A DNA stretch of 64,000 nt from NCBI RefSeq assembly GCF_943192945.1, contig NZ_CALPCE010000004.1:1-64000 (forward strand). The letters run 5' to 3'. How positions within the stretch are numbered: the stretch's first letter is position 1; each line of letters opens with the position of its first letter. Under the pieces are notes generated by a model. The model ran no database searches, was not told where the DNA came from, and was given only the letters and a program-made list of their open reading frames with translations. This document shows, piece by piece, positions 55,408 to 63,917 of this stretch. Both the position numbers and the translations under genes were made by a program. Origin of the DNA: Anaerocaecibacter muris. Lineage in GTDB: Bacteria > Bacillota > Clostridia > Christensenellales > Pumilibacteraceae.

Positions 55408-57390
55408 TTATTGCGCGGCGTTTTCGTCCACGACGGGCGTAACGGTCGGCTCGTCGTCGGGCGCACTGCCGTCGCTCGGCGCATCCGCTACGTGTTCCGT
55501 TGTTTCCGTCGCGGATGCGGTTGTTTCCTCCGCGATCGTCGCATGCTCGTTATTATCTGCCTCGGCGGATTGCGGCGCGGGATTTGTCTGCGCGCCCACT
55601 GCCGCTTGCGCCGCCGCACCGCCGCCCTGTTGCGTCGCGACCGTCGCGGCATAACTCTTTGCGTTTTTGGGTCTGAACGCGAGTTCCAAAACGAACGCCG
55701 CGATTGCAAACGCCATTGCGACATACGCGAACGCGCGCGCGACAAACTTTATCATAGTCGCTATGCCGGTACTGAAACCCAACCCGTTATCCATTACGGG
55801 CGTGGAGTCGGCGGCGGCGATAATCGCGGGGGTCGTCGCAAAAGCGATAAGCGCAATAACGCCGACAAGCGAGAGCACGTCGATACGCGGTTTTTGTTCG
55901 GTTTTGTTTGCCAGTACGGTAAACGATTTTACCATTGCCGCAAACAGCACGGAGAACGCAATCAAGCCGATCGCCAACACAGCAACGCACGAAGCAATAC
56001 TCGCGTCCGAATATCCTATTGTAACGCCTTCGACGCTATTTAAATCCAACACGGTGAAAATACTTTCAAACGCCATACCGAGCGGACCTGTTACTACTTG
56101 CGTCACATTTACATCATTCATACTTTGAATTAGATGATAAGACAATATATTGGAACACAGCATGAAGAACGCGATTAAAGAAAGTGCGGAACATGTTGCG
56201 CGCTTGACAATAAACATCAAACCCTTATCGGTCATAACGGCTTTGCCAATAGCGCAACCGAAAAACGCAAGCGCGGTCATCAAGGCGACGGCGAACATCG
56301 CTCCGCCCGCCGACAAAAGCGGCGAAACAGACAGAACGGCAAGCCCCGCGCCCGACATTATCAAGGCGGTTAACAAGTAACCGAAGAGCTTGCTCTGCTT
56401 TTTACGCACCATGCCGATAATTGCCAATATAAGGAAAACCAACGACACAATCGCAATACCTATCTGCACGGCGGCGGTTATCAACGCCATAACGAGCGCC
56501 AAAACCGCTGTGTTACGCTGGGCAATCAGCGCGGCTTCCATTTCTTTTTCCACTTCTTCGCCTACAAGGTAGTCGAGCGCGCCCACCGTTGTAAATACAA
56601 ATTGAAAGGCGAGTAAATTTATATCCGACATATATTTTTCAAATAATTCGGCATATTTTTCATTTACGGCGTCTTCCGTAGCGAACTGATGTGTTTTCCT
56701 CCAAGCGCTTAACGCAGATAATACACTTTTGTATGCAACCGAGTAATCGGCATAAACTTCCTGTATTAGTTTGCGGTCGGACGAATCGTTAATATCGAGC
56801 GATACGTATTTAACCGAACCCATAACCTGCCATATCGACTGATCGATTTCGATAACCGAACCTTCGGCGTATTTCGATTCCATAGAATCGTCAAACGACA
56901 TAGTCGGATCGGAAGCTATCATTCTGACGGGCGCAAACAGCGAAACGAATATGAATATAAACGCGAGCACGGCTATTATGCCGTTTATTATAACGCAATG
57001 CTTTTTCTCGAACGCCGCGACTTTGGATTTGGCTTCGACAAAACTTTGCTTCGCCGATTTTTTGGGCGCGTTGGCGCAGTTGGGCGCGGGCTGTGCGTTT
57101 ACGGGCGTTGTATACGCGGGCGTTGCGGCTGTCTGCGGGGCGGGTTTTGCCGCGCCGCTCACGGGCGATCCGCAGTTAAAACAAAAAGCCGCGTCGGGCG
57201 AAAGAGCCGCGCCGCACGTGGCGCAACGCTTTGACTTGGGCGTGCCGCATTTGCCGCAAAACGCGGCGTCGGGCGACAACGGCGCGCCGCAAGACGCGCA
57301 CAGTTCTTCCGAGGGCAACTGCGCGCCGCAATTCCCGCAGAACCTGTTGTCGGGCGGGTTGTCGTAACCGCAGTTTTTGCACTTACTCAT
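55408..57390 (-). CDS. Zinc-ribbon multi-pass membrane protein
   Basis: A 660-residue protein beginning with three zinc ribbons: CKNCGYDNPPDNRFCGNCG, CASCGAPLSPDAAFCGKCG and CATCGAALSPDAAFCFNCG (residues 4-77). A Pro/Ala linker and about ten membrane helices follow (for example IINGIIAVLAFIFIFVSLF), with an external loop of about 140 residues after the first helix, and a Glu/Thr/Ala-rich C-terminal tail of about 65 residues. Unknown function; zinc ribbons on membrane proteins of this kind are common in clostridia. GGAGG precedes the ATG. Confidence 0.72.
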   Translation of the reverse strand: MSKCKNCGYDNPPDNRFCGNCGAQLPSEELCASCGAPLSPDAAFCGKCGTPKSKRCATCGAALSPDAAFCFNCGSPVSGAAKPAPQTAATPAYTTPVNAQPAPNCANAPKKSAKQSFVEAKSKVAAFEKKHCVIINGIIAVLAFIFIFVSLFAPVRMIASDPTMSFDDSMESKYAEGSVIEIDQSIWQVMGSVKYVSLDINDSSDRKLIQEVYADYSVAYKSVLSALSAWRKTHQFATEDAVNEKYAELFEKYMSDINLLAFQFVFTTVGALDYLVGEEVEKEMEAALIAQRNTAVLALVMALITAAVQIGIAIVSLVFLILAIIGMVRKKQSKLFGYLLTALIMSGAGLAVLSVSPLLSAGGAMFAVALMTALAFFGCAIGKAVMTDKGLMFIVKRATCSALSLIAFFMLCSNILSYHLIQSMNDVNVTQVVTGPLGMAFESIFTVLDLNSVEGVTIGYSDASIASCVAVLAIGLIAFSVLFAAMVKSFTVLANKTEQKPRIDVLSLVGVIALIAFATTPAIIAAADSTPVMDNGLGFSTGIATMIKFVARAFAYVAMAFAIAAFVLELAFRPKNAKSYAATVATQQGGGAAAQAAVGAQTNPAPQSAEADNNEHATIAEETTASATETTEHVADAPSDGSAPDDEPTVTPVVDENAAQ

Positions 57391-57695
57391 ATTCCTTTAT
57401 CCTCCTATTATATCGGACAACGCGCTAATGCAACGCGCTTGTCTTATACCGTAACCATGCCGACGGACACGTTCGGCGAGCGTTCCGTTTACAGCGATAA
57501 TACAATTATACACAATATTATATATAATGTCAACACGCGTTTAACAAATTTATCCGCTGTTTTTATGCGGACAAACAGCGATACGCGCCGCAAAAAATAA
57601 AAAAGCAATACTTGTAACGCTTTGCCTGTTTATGTCATAAACCGATATTAAGACGCCTCCGAAACGCCGCTTACATACTACTACGGAGGTGTTAT
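57391..57695. other. Gene-free divergent promoter region
   Basis: It holds the consensus promoter and 110-base leader of the zinc-ribbon gene on the minus strand and, at its right end, the GGAGG of the Cys-rich gene. No gene is visible; the part at 57540-57650 is AT-rich. Confidence 0.6.
57505..57533 (-). promoter_or_regulatory. Perfect consensus promoter of the zinc-ribbon gene
   Basis: Minus strand TTGACA (57528-57533), 17 bp, TGTATAAT with TATAAT at 57505-57510. Confidence 0.8.
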
Positions 57696-57983
57696 ATGTT
57701 CTTCTTTAACAACTGTCACTCTTGCTGCTGCAACCGCCAAAACGACTGCGTGCGCTGTCGTCCCGAATCCGAGTGCGATTGCAATGCGCACAACCACTGT
57801 CACGCGAACCACGACTGCGGACGTTGCGACTGTTGCCGCAATCGGCAGAACGACTGCTGCCGCCGTCCCGTTTGCGACCGTTGCAAATGCTGCTGCTGCA
57901 AATGCTGCCACGGCATAATGCCGCTCGGCATGAACGGCATGGGCAACGGCGGCGACTGCGGGCGCAACGACTGCGGTTGCTGA
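57696..57983 (+). CDS. Cysteine-rich protein (26 Cys in 95 residues)
   Basis: A 95-residue protein with 26 cysteines and many His, Arg and Asn residues, arranged in CC, CCC and C-x-C groups (HSCCCN, CDCNAHNHCHANHDC, CKCCCCKCC) and a repeated NRQNDC. It ends with a Gly-rich MNGMGNGGDCG region. It could be a metal-binding protein or a disulfide-crosslinked spore coat component; neither is proven. GGAGG lies seven bases before the ATG and a strong terminator follows. No family is recognised. Confidence 0.7.
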   Translation: MFFFNNCHSCCCNRQNDCVRCRPESECDCNAHNHCHANHDCGRCDCCRNRQNDCCRRPVCDRCKCCCCKCCHGIMPLGMNGMGNGGDCGRNDCGC

Positions 57984-58040
57984 TTGCCGTCGCGCCGTTT
58001 TTTAAAATTATGACGTAAAGCGATCTGCGGACGATCCGCG

Positions 58041-58082
58041 CCGATCCGTTATCGGTTTTGCCGATACGGGTCGGTTTTTTTG
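58041..58082 (+). terminator. Terminator after the Cys-rich gene
   Basis: CCGATCCGTTATCGG pairs with CCGATACGGGTCGG around TTTTG, followed by seven T residues. Confidence 0.9.
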
Positions 58083-58117
58083 TTGACGCTTTCGGCAGCG
58101 AATATCGGCGATAATAA

Positions 58118-58146
58118 TTGACATTTTATATCGTCGGTGATAAAAT
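58118..58146 (+). promoter_or_regulatory. Promoter of the AspRS gene
   Basis: TTGACA (58118-58123), 17 bp, TGATAAAAT with the -10 box at 58141-58146. The leader carries GGAG 11 bases before the ATG. Confidence 0.8.
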
Positions 58147-58179
58147 GTACTAAAATAAATCCACGGAGAAAACACCGTC

Positions 58180-59472
58180 ATGAAAAGAACGTACATCAAA
58201 GACCTGACCGAGGGCGAACACCTTATAAAAGGCTACGTCGAAACGATACGCGACAAGAAAATAATGTTTCTCGTCATACGCGACGTTACGGGCTTTGTGC
58301 AAGTTACGATAGAAAAGGACAACCCTACTTACGACGAAGCCAAAAAGCTCACGCCGCACAGCTTTGTGGCGATCACGGGCAAGTGCGTGTATTCGGAATA
58401 CGTGCGCAACGGCGGCAAGGAAATCTACCCCACCGCCATTGAAATCATGAGCATAGCCGACCTTGTTCCGCTAAACGCCGAGAGCGGACAGGATTTGCGC
58501 ATGGACTATCGCTGGATAGACCTGCGCGACGAAAAAAAGGTATTTATGTTCCGCATACAGACCGCGTTCGAGCGGCTTGCGGTCGAATACTTTAACAACA
58601 ACGGCTTTATAGAAATTCACACGCCCAAAATCACCGCGCTGTCGAGCGAGGGCGGAAGCGAAGTTTTTGAGCTTAAAAACTACTTCGGACAAAAAGCGTA
58701 CCTTACGCAAAGCCCCCAGCTCTACAAACAAATGAGCATGATGGCGGGGTTTGACAAAACCTTTGAGATTGGCGAGTATTTTCGCGCCAACCCCAGCTTT
58801 ACCTCCCGTCACGACACCGAATTTACGGGCATAGACGTGGAAATTTCGTTTATCGATTCGCACCACGACGTTATGGACGCGGAAGAAGCGTTGCTCGCAT
58901 ATGTGATTAACGGCGTAAAAGCGCAGTTCAACGACGAATACAAAAAGTATTTCGGCAACGATATAATTTCGCTCGACTATAAAATCCCGCGCATAACGCT
59001 TGCCGATGCGTACAAAATTCTAAAAGACGAAATGAATTACGAAGTGCCGCGCGCGCTCAAAGGCGACCTCGACCCCGACGGCGAAAAACTTATATGCAAG
59101 TACGTCAAGGAAAAATACGGCAGTGATTTCGTGTTTATAATCGACTTTCCCGCCAAGGCTCGCGCGTTCTATTCCATGAAAAAAGACGACAACCCCGAAC
59201 TCACCAAAACTTACGACTTGCTGTTTAAGGGCATAGAAATCACAAGCGGCGCGCAACGCGAACACCGTTACGACAATTTGCGCAAAAACATAGAGGAAAA
59301 CGGCATCAACCCCGATTCCATGACCGAATATCTCGACTTTTTCCGTTACGGCGCGCCCACACACGGCGGCTTCGGCTTGGGCATAACGCGCACGCTCGTC
59401 AAGCTGTTCGACCTGCCGAGCGTCAAGGACGTAACCTTCCTGTTCAGAGGTCCGAGCAGACTGAAACCGTAA
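58180..59472 (+). CDS. aspS: Aspartyl-tRNA synthetase, archaeal type (probably Asp/Asn non-discriminating)
   Basis: A 430-residue class IIb synthetase with an N-terminal OB-fold anticodon-binding domain (GYVETIRDKKIMFLVIRD) and a catalytic domain: motif 1 FNNNGFIEIHTPKI, motif 2 FEIGEYFRANPSFTSRHDTEFT, motif 3 GFGLGITRTLVKL, and the AspRS-like C-terminal end SRLKP. It lacks the bacterial insertion domain and matches the short archaeal/eukaryal form. Such enzymes in Firmicutes often charge both tRNA-Asp and tRNA-Asn, with amidation by GatCAB. AsnRS is the main alternative. Confidence 0.85.
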   Translation: MKRTYIKDLTEGEHLIKGYVETIRDKKIMFLVIRDVTGFVQVTIEKDNPTYDEAKKLTPHSFVAITGKCVYSEYVRNGGKEIYPTAIEIMSIADLVPLNAESGQDLRMDYRWIDLRDEKKVFMFRIQTAFERLAVEYFNNNGFIEIHTPKITALSSEGGSEVFELKNYFGQKAYLTQSPQLYKQMSMMAGFDKTFEIGEYFRANPSFTSRHDTEFTGIDVEISFIDSHHDVMDAEEALLAYVINGVKAQFNDEYKKYFGNDIISLDYKIPRITLADAYKILKDEMNYEVPRALKGDLDPDGEKLICKYVKEKYGSDFVFIIDFPAKARAFYSMKKDDNPELTKTYDLLFKGIEITSGAQREHRYDNLRKNIEENGINPDSMTEYLDFFRYGAPTHGGFGLGITRTLVKLFDLPSVKDVTFLFRGPSRLKP

Positions 59473-59512
59473 TAATTCGTTGCCCACGGCAAAACTCAAA
59501 AAAAACAAACAC

Positions 59513-59548
59513 AAAACGGAGCAGGCACATACCGCCGCTCCGTTTTTT
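59513..59548 (+). terminator. Terminator after the AspRS gene
   Basis: AAAACGGAGC pairs with GCTCCGTTTT, followed by TT; it lies between convergent genes. Confidence 0.8.
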
Positions 59549-59581
59549 AATTCTATATATTATAAACAATTATATTTTCCG

Positions 59582-59950
59582 TTACCGCTTATTGTCCACG
59601 TATTTTTTTATCAAGTCGAAAATTCCGTCGTCTATAACGTGTTCTATACGGCACGCATTGGCTTCCGCAAGCTCGGTATCCGCGCCGAGCGCGACGAACA
59701 GCTTGGTCAAAACGTTGTGACGTTCGTAAATGGTTTCGGCTTTTTTTGCGCCCGCCTCGGTAAAATCGATAAACCCGTCGTCGGCGACCTTGATATATCC
59801 CCTGTCCTGCAACAGGCTTACGCCGCGCGACACGCTGGATTTGGCATAGCCCAGCTTGTCCGCGATGTCGATAGACCGCACTGCGGGACGTTCGCCCTTT
59901 AATACGAGTATCGTTTCGAGATACATTTCTTCCGATTCGTGATCTTTCAT
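59582..59950 (-). CDS. DtxR/MntR-family metal-responsive regulator
   Basis: A 122-residue regulator with a winged helix-turn-helix (RSIDIADKLGYAKSSVSRGVSLLQDRGYI) and the helical metal-binding dimerisation domain (ERHNVLTKLFVALG, EANACRIEHVIDDGIF). The conserved Glu-x2-Cys/His and His ligands of the MntR type are visible (CRIEHVI). The SH3-like third domain of DtxR is absent, as in MntR. It probably represses manganese or iron uptake genes, none of which are adjacent. The ATG at 59950 is chosen for its AAAAGGG upstream; an upstream in-frame start is less likely. Confidence 0.88.
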   Translation of the reverse strand: MKDHESEEMYLETILVLKGERPAVRSIDIADKLGYAKSSVSRGVSLLQDRGYIKVADDGFIDFTEAGAKKAETIYERHNVLTKLFVALGADTELAEANACRIEHVIDDGIFDLIKKYVDNKR

Positions 59951-60084
59951 GTTACGCCCTTTTAAGCGCCGCGACACGCGCCGCGCCGACCGATTATGTT
60001 ATAATATTGTAGCACAGCGCGCCGTCAAAGTAAAGCGTTTTGCAAAATTCCGTCGTCCGCTCGGTCAAACAAGTCGCATAAATA

Positions 60085-60113
60085 TTGACATTGAATTTTC
60101 GTTGTAGTATAAT
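60085..60113 (+). promoter_or_regulatory. Perfect consensus promoter of dnaN
   Basis: TTGACA (60085-60090), 17 bp, TATAAT (60108-60113). The leader of about 22 bases contains AGGAG. Confidence 0.9.
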
Positions 60114-60141
60114 TAAAAGAAAACGCAGGCAGGAGATACAA

Positions 60142-61245
60142 ATGAAAGTAGAATGTAACGGCAACGATTTATGCGAAGCGGTCGCAAAAGTTATTAAAGC
60201 GGTTCCCGCGCGCTCGACCAACCCCGTACTCGAAGGCATTAAGCTATCGGCGGAGGACGGCACGCTCACCCTTACCGCTACCGACCTCGAACTGTCCATT
60301 GAACACATGATTCGCGCCAACGTCATCGAATCGGGCGACGCGGTTGTGCCGGGCAAACTTTTCGGCGACTTCGTCAAAAAGCTGACGTCGCAGACCATTG
60401 TGCTCACCGCCAACGGCTCGCGCCTTAAAATAGATTACGAACGCAGCGAGGGCGAATTCGGTTGCTATCCCTCGGAGCAGTTTCCCGAAGTAAACCGCAT
60501 AGAGGACACCCAGCATTTCGAGCTCAAAAACGCCGATCTCAAAGACGTGGTCAATAAAGTAGCGTTTTCGGTGTGCACCGACGACGCGCACCCCACTTTA
60601 AAAGGCGTGCTTTTGGAAATTAACGACAGCGAAGTCGTCGCGGTCACGACCGACGGTTATCGCCTTGCCAAATGCGTAAAGCCCGTGCTTTCCACCACCG
60701 CGTCCACGAGCATAACGGTGCCCGTCCGCGCGGTCATGGAAATTTCGCGTCTGCTTTCGGACAACGACGATCCCGTAAAACTCAATCTTCACAAAAACTT
60801 CCTAATGGTGCAAGTGGACTCCACCACCATCACCACGCGGCTTATCGACGGCACGTTCGTCAATTACCGCCAAATAATTCCCCAGCACTTCGACACGCAG
60901 GTCTATATCCCCAAAAATCTGTTCGAGGACGCGATCGACCGCGCGGTGCTTATGGCGCGTTCCGAAAAGAACAACAACCTCGTGCGCTTTGACATAGCGC
61001 AAACCAACATGACGGTCAGCTCGCACAGCGAGGCGGGCAACGTCGAGGAAAACCTGCCCGTCAACACCGACGGCGCCGACCTTTCCATATCGTTCAACGC
61101 GCGCTATTTCACCGAGTTTTTGCACTGCATGAACTGCGAAACCGTCGTGCTCAACCTTACCAACTCGACTTCGGTGTGCGTCGTTTCGCCCGTCGGCGGT
61201 TTGGAGGATTATATTTACCTCGTTCTGCCCGTGCGCAGTGTTTGA
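60142..61245 (+). CDS. dnaN: DNA polymerase III beta subunit (sliding clamp)
   Basis: A 367-residue sliding clamp with three similar domains, tethering DNA polymerase to its template. Recognisable are ARSTNPVLEGIKLSA, the second-domain FSVCTDDAHPTLKGVLLE, VAVTTDGYRLAKC, and the C-terminal VSPVGGLEDYIYLVLPVR, with the terminal aliphatic-Pro-V-R-x-V end typical of clamps. AGGAG precedes the ATG at 60142. It is monocistronic from a consensus promoter and is not next to dnaA or recF. Confidence 0.96.
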   Translation: MKVECNGNDLCEAVAKVIKAVPARSTNPVLEGIKLSAEDGTLTLTATDLELSIEHMIRANVIESGDAVVPGKLFGDFVKKLTSQTIVLTANGSRLKIDYERSEGEFGCYPSEQFPEVNRIEDTQHFELKNADLKDVVNKVAFSVCTDDAHPTLKGVLLEINDSEVVAVTTDGYRLAKCVKPVLSTTASTSITVPVRAVMEISRLLSDNDDPVKLNLHKNFLMVQVDSTTITTRLIDGTFVNYRQIIPQHFDTQVYIPKNLFEDAIDRAVLMARSEKNNNLVRFDIAQTNMTVSSHSEAGNVEENLPVNTDGADLSISFNARYFTEFLHCMNCETVVLNLTNSTSVCVVSPVGGLEDYIYLVLPVRSV

Positions 61246-61411
61246 TATTTTATCCCCCGCATACGCGCGTTTATCCCGCTAATAGTAAATTTTTAACCGA
61301 AACAACTACCGAAAAAGGCAAACCCGCGGACGGAAATCCCCGTTCTGCGGCGTTTATCCGCGATAAATAATCGTAACGACCAAAATCCACCACCCCGACA
61401 ACGGAGGCAAC

Positions 61412-62539
61412 ATGAAATCCGACATCAATCTCACGCTTAACAAACTTATATCTTATGCGCTCGACAATCTTTTGCTCGATGCGCTCGACGAAACGTATAC
61501 GCTTAACCGCCTCGCCTCGGCGTGCGGTTTTTCTTCGCCCGTGCGCGACGAAGACGCGGATTACGGCGACGCGACGCTCGAAACGCTTTTGGCGGAGCTT
61601 GCCGCCGCCGCGCCCAAAGTCGACGCGACGGTAATCGCGGACATACTGTTCCCCATGCCGCGCACCGTCAACTATTATTTTTCCGCCAAACTCGCGCGCG
61701 ACGTCAAAAAAGGCGTTGACTTCCTGTTCGATCTGTACGCGCACGGCTACAAAAATCTTTCGCAATCCCCCGCGCTTACCAAAAACGGCTACGCATGCTA
61801 TTACGGCGACGCGGAAATACCCATGCGCGCCGCAACGCTCAACGTCGGCGAGGAGCTTGTGTACACGCCGCGCGTGCTCGGCAATCATATAGCCGCGCTC
61901 GAAAACCGCGACATCATGTCGAACGACGTGTTATCTCGCCAAGCGGCTTACGTATCGGCTTACGGCGGCGCGATTGCCGTCAAATCGGGCGACAATGCGG
62001 AATACGCGTGCTGCGACGAAATCGCGCTCGCGTCCGCGCCCGTCAAAAAACAGATTTCAAACGGCACGGTCAAAATCTCGCTTCTCGACTACCCCGCGCC
62101 CGCTCTCGCGTTTAACGGCATTGCCAAAAACGCCGTTGTGCGCGAAGCGGGCAAGGCGATAAAAGCCGCCGCACAGGCTGACTACGCTTGCACGGTAGCC
62201 GCCGCCGCAAAAGACGGCGTTACGTTCTATATCGTGTTTGCCGACGGCTTAAAACCCAACGAATTTATCAAGTGCAACGGCTCCGCGCTCGATGTGTGCG
62301 GCGTTGTTAAAACCGTAAACTGCCTGCCGCTGTTGTCCGTGCTCGAAAAAGGCACCGCGCTCAACAACGAACTTGCGGAGTTCCGCCCCATATATGACAA
62401 GATTGGCGGAGTCAAGCTCGGCGACAAAGCCAAAGCCGAACTTTGCGGCGCGCTTGTCGATATGTATATCCCCTTGCTTAAAGCCGCGGCGACGGCGACC
62501 GAAGAACAGGTCGCGGCGCTCGTCGAACCCAAACAGTAA
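61412..62539 (+). CDS. Degenerate GalT class II-like protein
   Basis: A 375-residue cytosolic protein. Its N-terminal LNKLISYALDNLLLDALDETYTLNRL and FPMPRTVNYYFSAKLARD resemble the start of class II galactose-1-phosphate uridylyltransferases, and later segments (YTPRVLGNHIAALEN, ALASAPVKKQ, VKISLLDYPAPALAF) can be aligned to it. The family's Cys motif (PKCxLC) and the His-x-His-F-Q active site are missing, and it is about 120 residues shorter. I infer a non-catalytic relative; this is by eye only. GGAGG lies upstream of the ATG; a Sel1-repeat gene follows at once. Confidence 0.5.
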   Translation: MKSDINLTLNKLISYALDNLLLDALDETYTLNRLASACGFSSPVRDEDADYGDATLETLLAELAAAAPKVDATVIADILFPMPRTVNYYFSAKLARDVKKGVDFLFDLYAHGYKNLSQSPALTKNGYACYYGDAEIPMRAATLNVGEELVYTPRVLGNHIAALENRDIMSNDVLSRQAAYVSAYGGAIAVKSGDNAEYACCDEIALASAPVKKQISNGTVKISLLDYPAPALAFNGIAKNAVVREAGKAIKAAAQADYACTVAAAAKDGVTFYIVFADGLKPNEFIKCNGSALDVCGVVKTVNCLPLLSVLEKGTALNNELAEFRPIYDKIGGVKLGDKAKAELCGALVDMYIPLLKAAATATEEQVAALVEPKQ

Positions 62540-62544
62540 AATTT

Positions 62545-62964
62545 ATGAACGAAACCGAAATCGCGGCGCTTAAAGCCCGCGCCGACGCGGACGAGCCCGC
62601 GGCTCTGTTCGCCTATTCCGAATATCTGCGCGCGACGGACAACGCCGAGGCAGATAAATATTTGACGCTCGCCGCCCAGCTCGGCTATCCGTTTGCCGCC
62701 GAAAAACTGGGCGACAAATATTTCGACGCACAGGACTTCGAGCACGCCGCACAGTATTTTAAGGTAGGCGCAAAAGCGGGGCTTGCCGACTGCGCGGTCA
62801 AGCTCGCCGTCATGAAATTAGGCGACAACGAAACCGCCGCGCTTCGCGAACTCGAAGAGCTTGCCGAAAGCGGGGTTAAGTCCGCGTGCTCGGCGCTCGC
62901 CGCCTATTACAAATCGCAAGGCAACCGCAAAGAACACGTGTTCTGGCGATCGCTTGCAAAGTGA
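62545..62964 (+). CDS. Small Sel1-like repeat protein
   Basis: A 139-residue helical-repeat protein made of about three Sel1/TPR-type units (EADKYLTLAAQLGYPFAAEKLGDKYF, HAAQYFKVGAKAGLADCAVKLAVM, ESGVKSACSALAAYYKSQG). It has no signal peptide. Such repeats bind other proteins. It starts five bases after the GalT-like gene and ends four bases before the next membrane protein gene, so all three are probably one operon. The Shine-Dalgarno region is weak. Confidence 0.7.
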   Translation: MNETEIAALKARADADEPAALFAYSEYLRATDNAEADKYLTLAAQLGYPFAAEKLGDKYFDAQDFEHAAQYFKVGAKAGLADCAVKLAVMKLGDNETAALRELEELAESGVKSACSALAAYYKSQGNRKEHVFWRSLAK

Positions 62965-62968
62965 TACA

Positions 62969-63691
62969 ATGAAAAATCCGCACGACAAATCCGAATACAA
63001 AAAAATAGACGAACAGACTTCGCCCGTCGCCGACGGCGCGAGCGAGACTGTCGCGCAAAATTCGGACGGCGGCGGTAACGCCGCGCAAGACGGCGCGCCG
63101 CAACAAGCCGAACCGACAAAAAAGAAAAAGCAACGCTTGTCCGGCGCATATTATTATGTGGACACCGACGAAAAGAAGTTGGCGGAGCAAGCGTTTATCC
63201 GCACCACGCTCACAATCATAGCGTTTATGCTCCAAGTCGTGGTATTGCTCATGCCGCAGGGCGGACTGGAATACGTCACACACAAAATCCCGTCGTACTC
63301 GTATGCGTATATGTGGATAGTGTTCGTCATGCTCGGCACGTCGATTTGGATCGTTATAATGAACATGACTCGGTACAAATTTCGCAAGCGCATACCGATC
63401 GAGTACGCGCCGCGTAACGGGTTTAAATACCGCGCGTTTTTCGGCGCGGAAGTATATATGGTAATAAACGCCGTTATGGTCGTGCTCGAACTGTCGTTCG
63501 TGTGCATACATTACGACGGCGTAGGTTTGGGCGCGCTGTTTGTGTGCGCCGCCGCGCTCGGCTGTGCGATAGCCGCAAGACAGGTTACAAATTTCGCGCT
63601 GAAAAACGCGGAGCTTGTCCCCGCCCCCGACGCGCCGCAGGACGACGACAAAACGGTCGAGAGCGAAAACCCCGACGGCGAACAAAAGTAA
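62969..63691 (+). CDS. Four-helix membrane protein with charged tails
   Basis: A 240-residue protein. An acidic low-complexity N-terminus of about 60 residues and a Lys patch (KKKKQ) precede four membrane helices (TTLTIIAFMLQVVVLLM, YAYMWIVFVMLGTSIWIVIM, GAEVYMVINAVMVVLELSF, GALFVCAAALGCAIA). The C-terminal tail is acidic. Function unknown. The start at 62969 is chosen because the preceding gene ends there; the Shine-Dalgarno sequence is weak, implying coupling. Confidence 0.65.
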   Translation: MKNPHDKSEYKKIDEQTSPVADGASETVAQNSDGGGNAAQDGAPQQAEPTKKKKQRLSGAYYYVDTDEKKLAEQAFIRTTLTIIAFMLQVVVLLMPQGGLEYVTHKIPSYSYAYMWIVFVMLGTSIWIVIMNMTRYKFRKRIPIEYAPRNGFKYRAFFGAEVYMVINAVMVVLELSFVCIHYDGVGLGALFVCAAALGCAIAARQVTNFALKNAELVPAPDAPQDDDKTVESENPDGEQK

Positions 63692-63708
63692 TCACAAGAA
63701 TAAACGTT

Positions 63709-63736
63709 TTAAAACCGCGCCCCGTAAGCGCGGTTT
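63709..63736 (+). terminator. Terminator after the four-helix protein gene
   Basis: AAAACCGCG pairs with CGCGGTTTT around a 10-base loop. Confidence 0.75.
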
Positions 63737-63830
63737 TACGTTGCTTTTTTTGCCTTTGGTTAGATATTTTCACGCGGAAAATTTTAAAAATTTTCCACTG
63801 CAAATTTTCTCCTTTTTTGTATATTTTTGC

Positions 63831-63859
63831 TTGCATTATACATCTAAACGTTGTATAAT
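63831..63859 (+). promoter_or_regulatory. Promoter upstream of the AraC-like gene
   Basis: TTGCAT (63831-63836), 17 bp, TATAAT (63854-63859). Six bases further on is an ATG that opens a six-codon ORF. Confidence 0.75.
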
Positions 63860-63865
63860 TCTCGC

Positions 63866-63886
63866 ATGAATATCCGAGTTTCGTAA
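63866..63886 (+). other. Possible leaderless six-codon leader peptide (MNIRVS)
   Basis: ATG at 63866, placed six bases after the -10 box exactly as in the leaderless genes of this window, followed by five codons and TAA. It ends 31 bases before the AraC-like start. It may be a chance ORF or a translated leader. Confidence 0.3.
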
Positions 63887-63917
63887 CACAATACTATTGA
63901 AAGCAGCGAGGCGCGCC

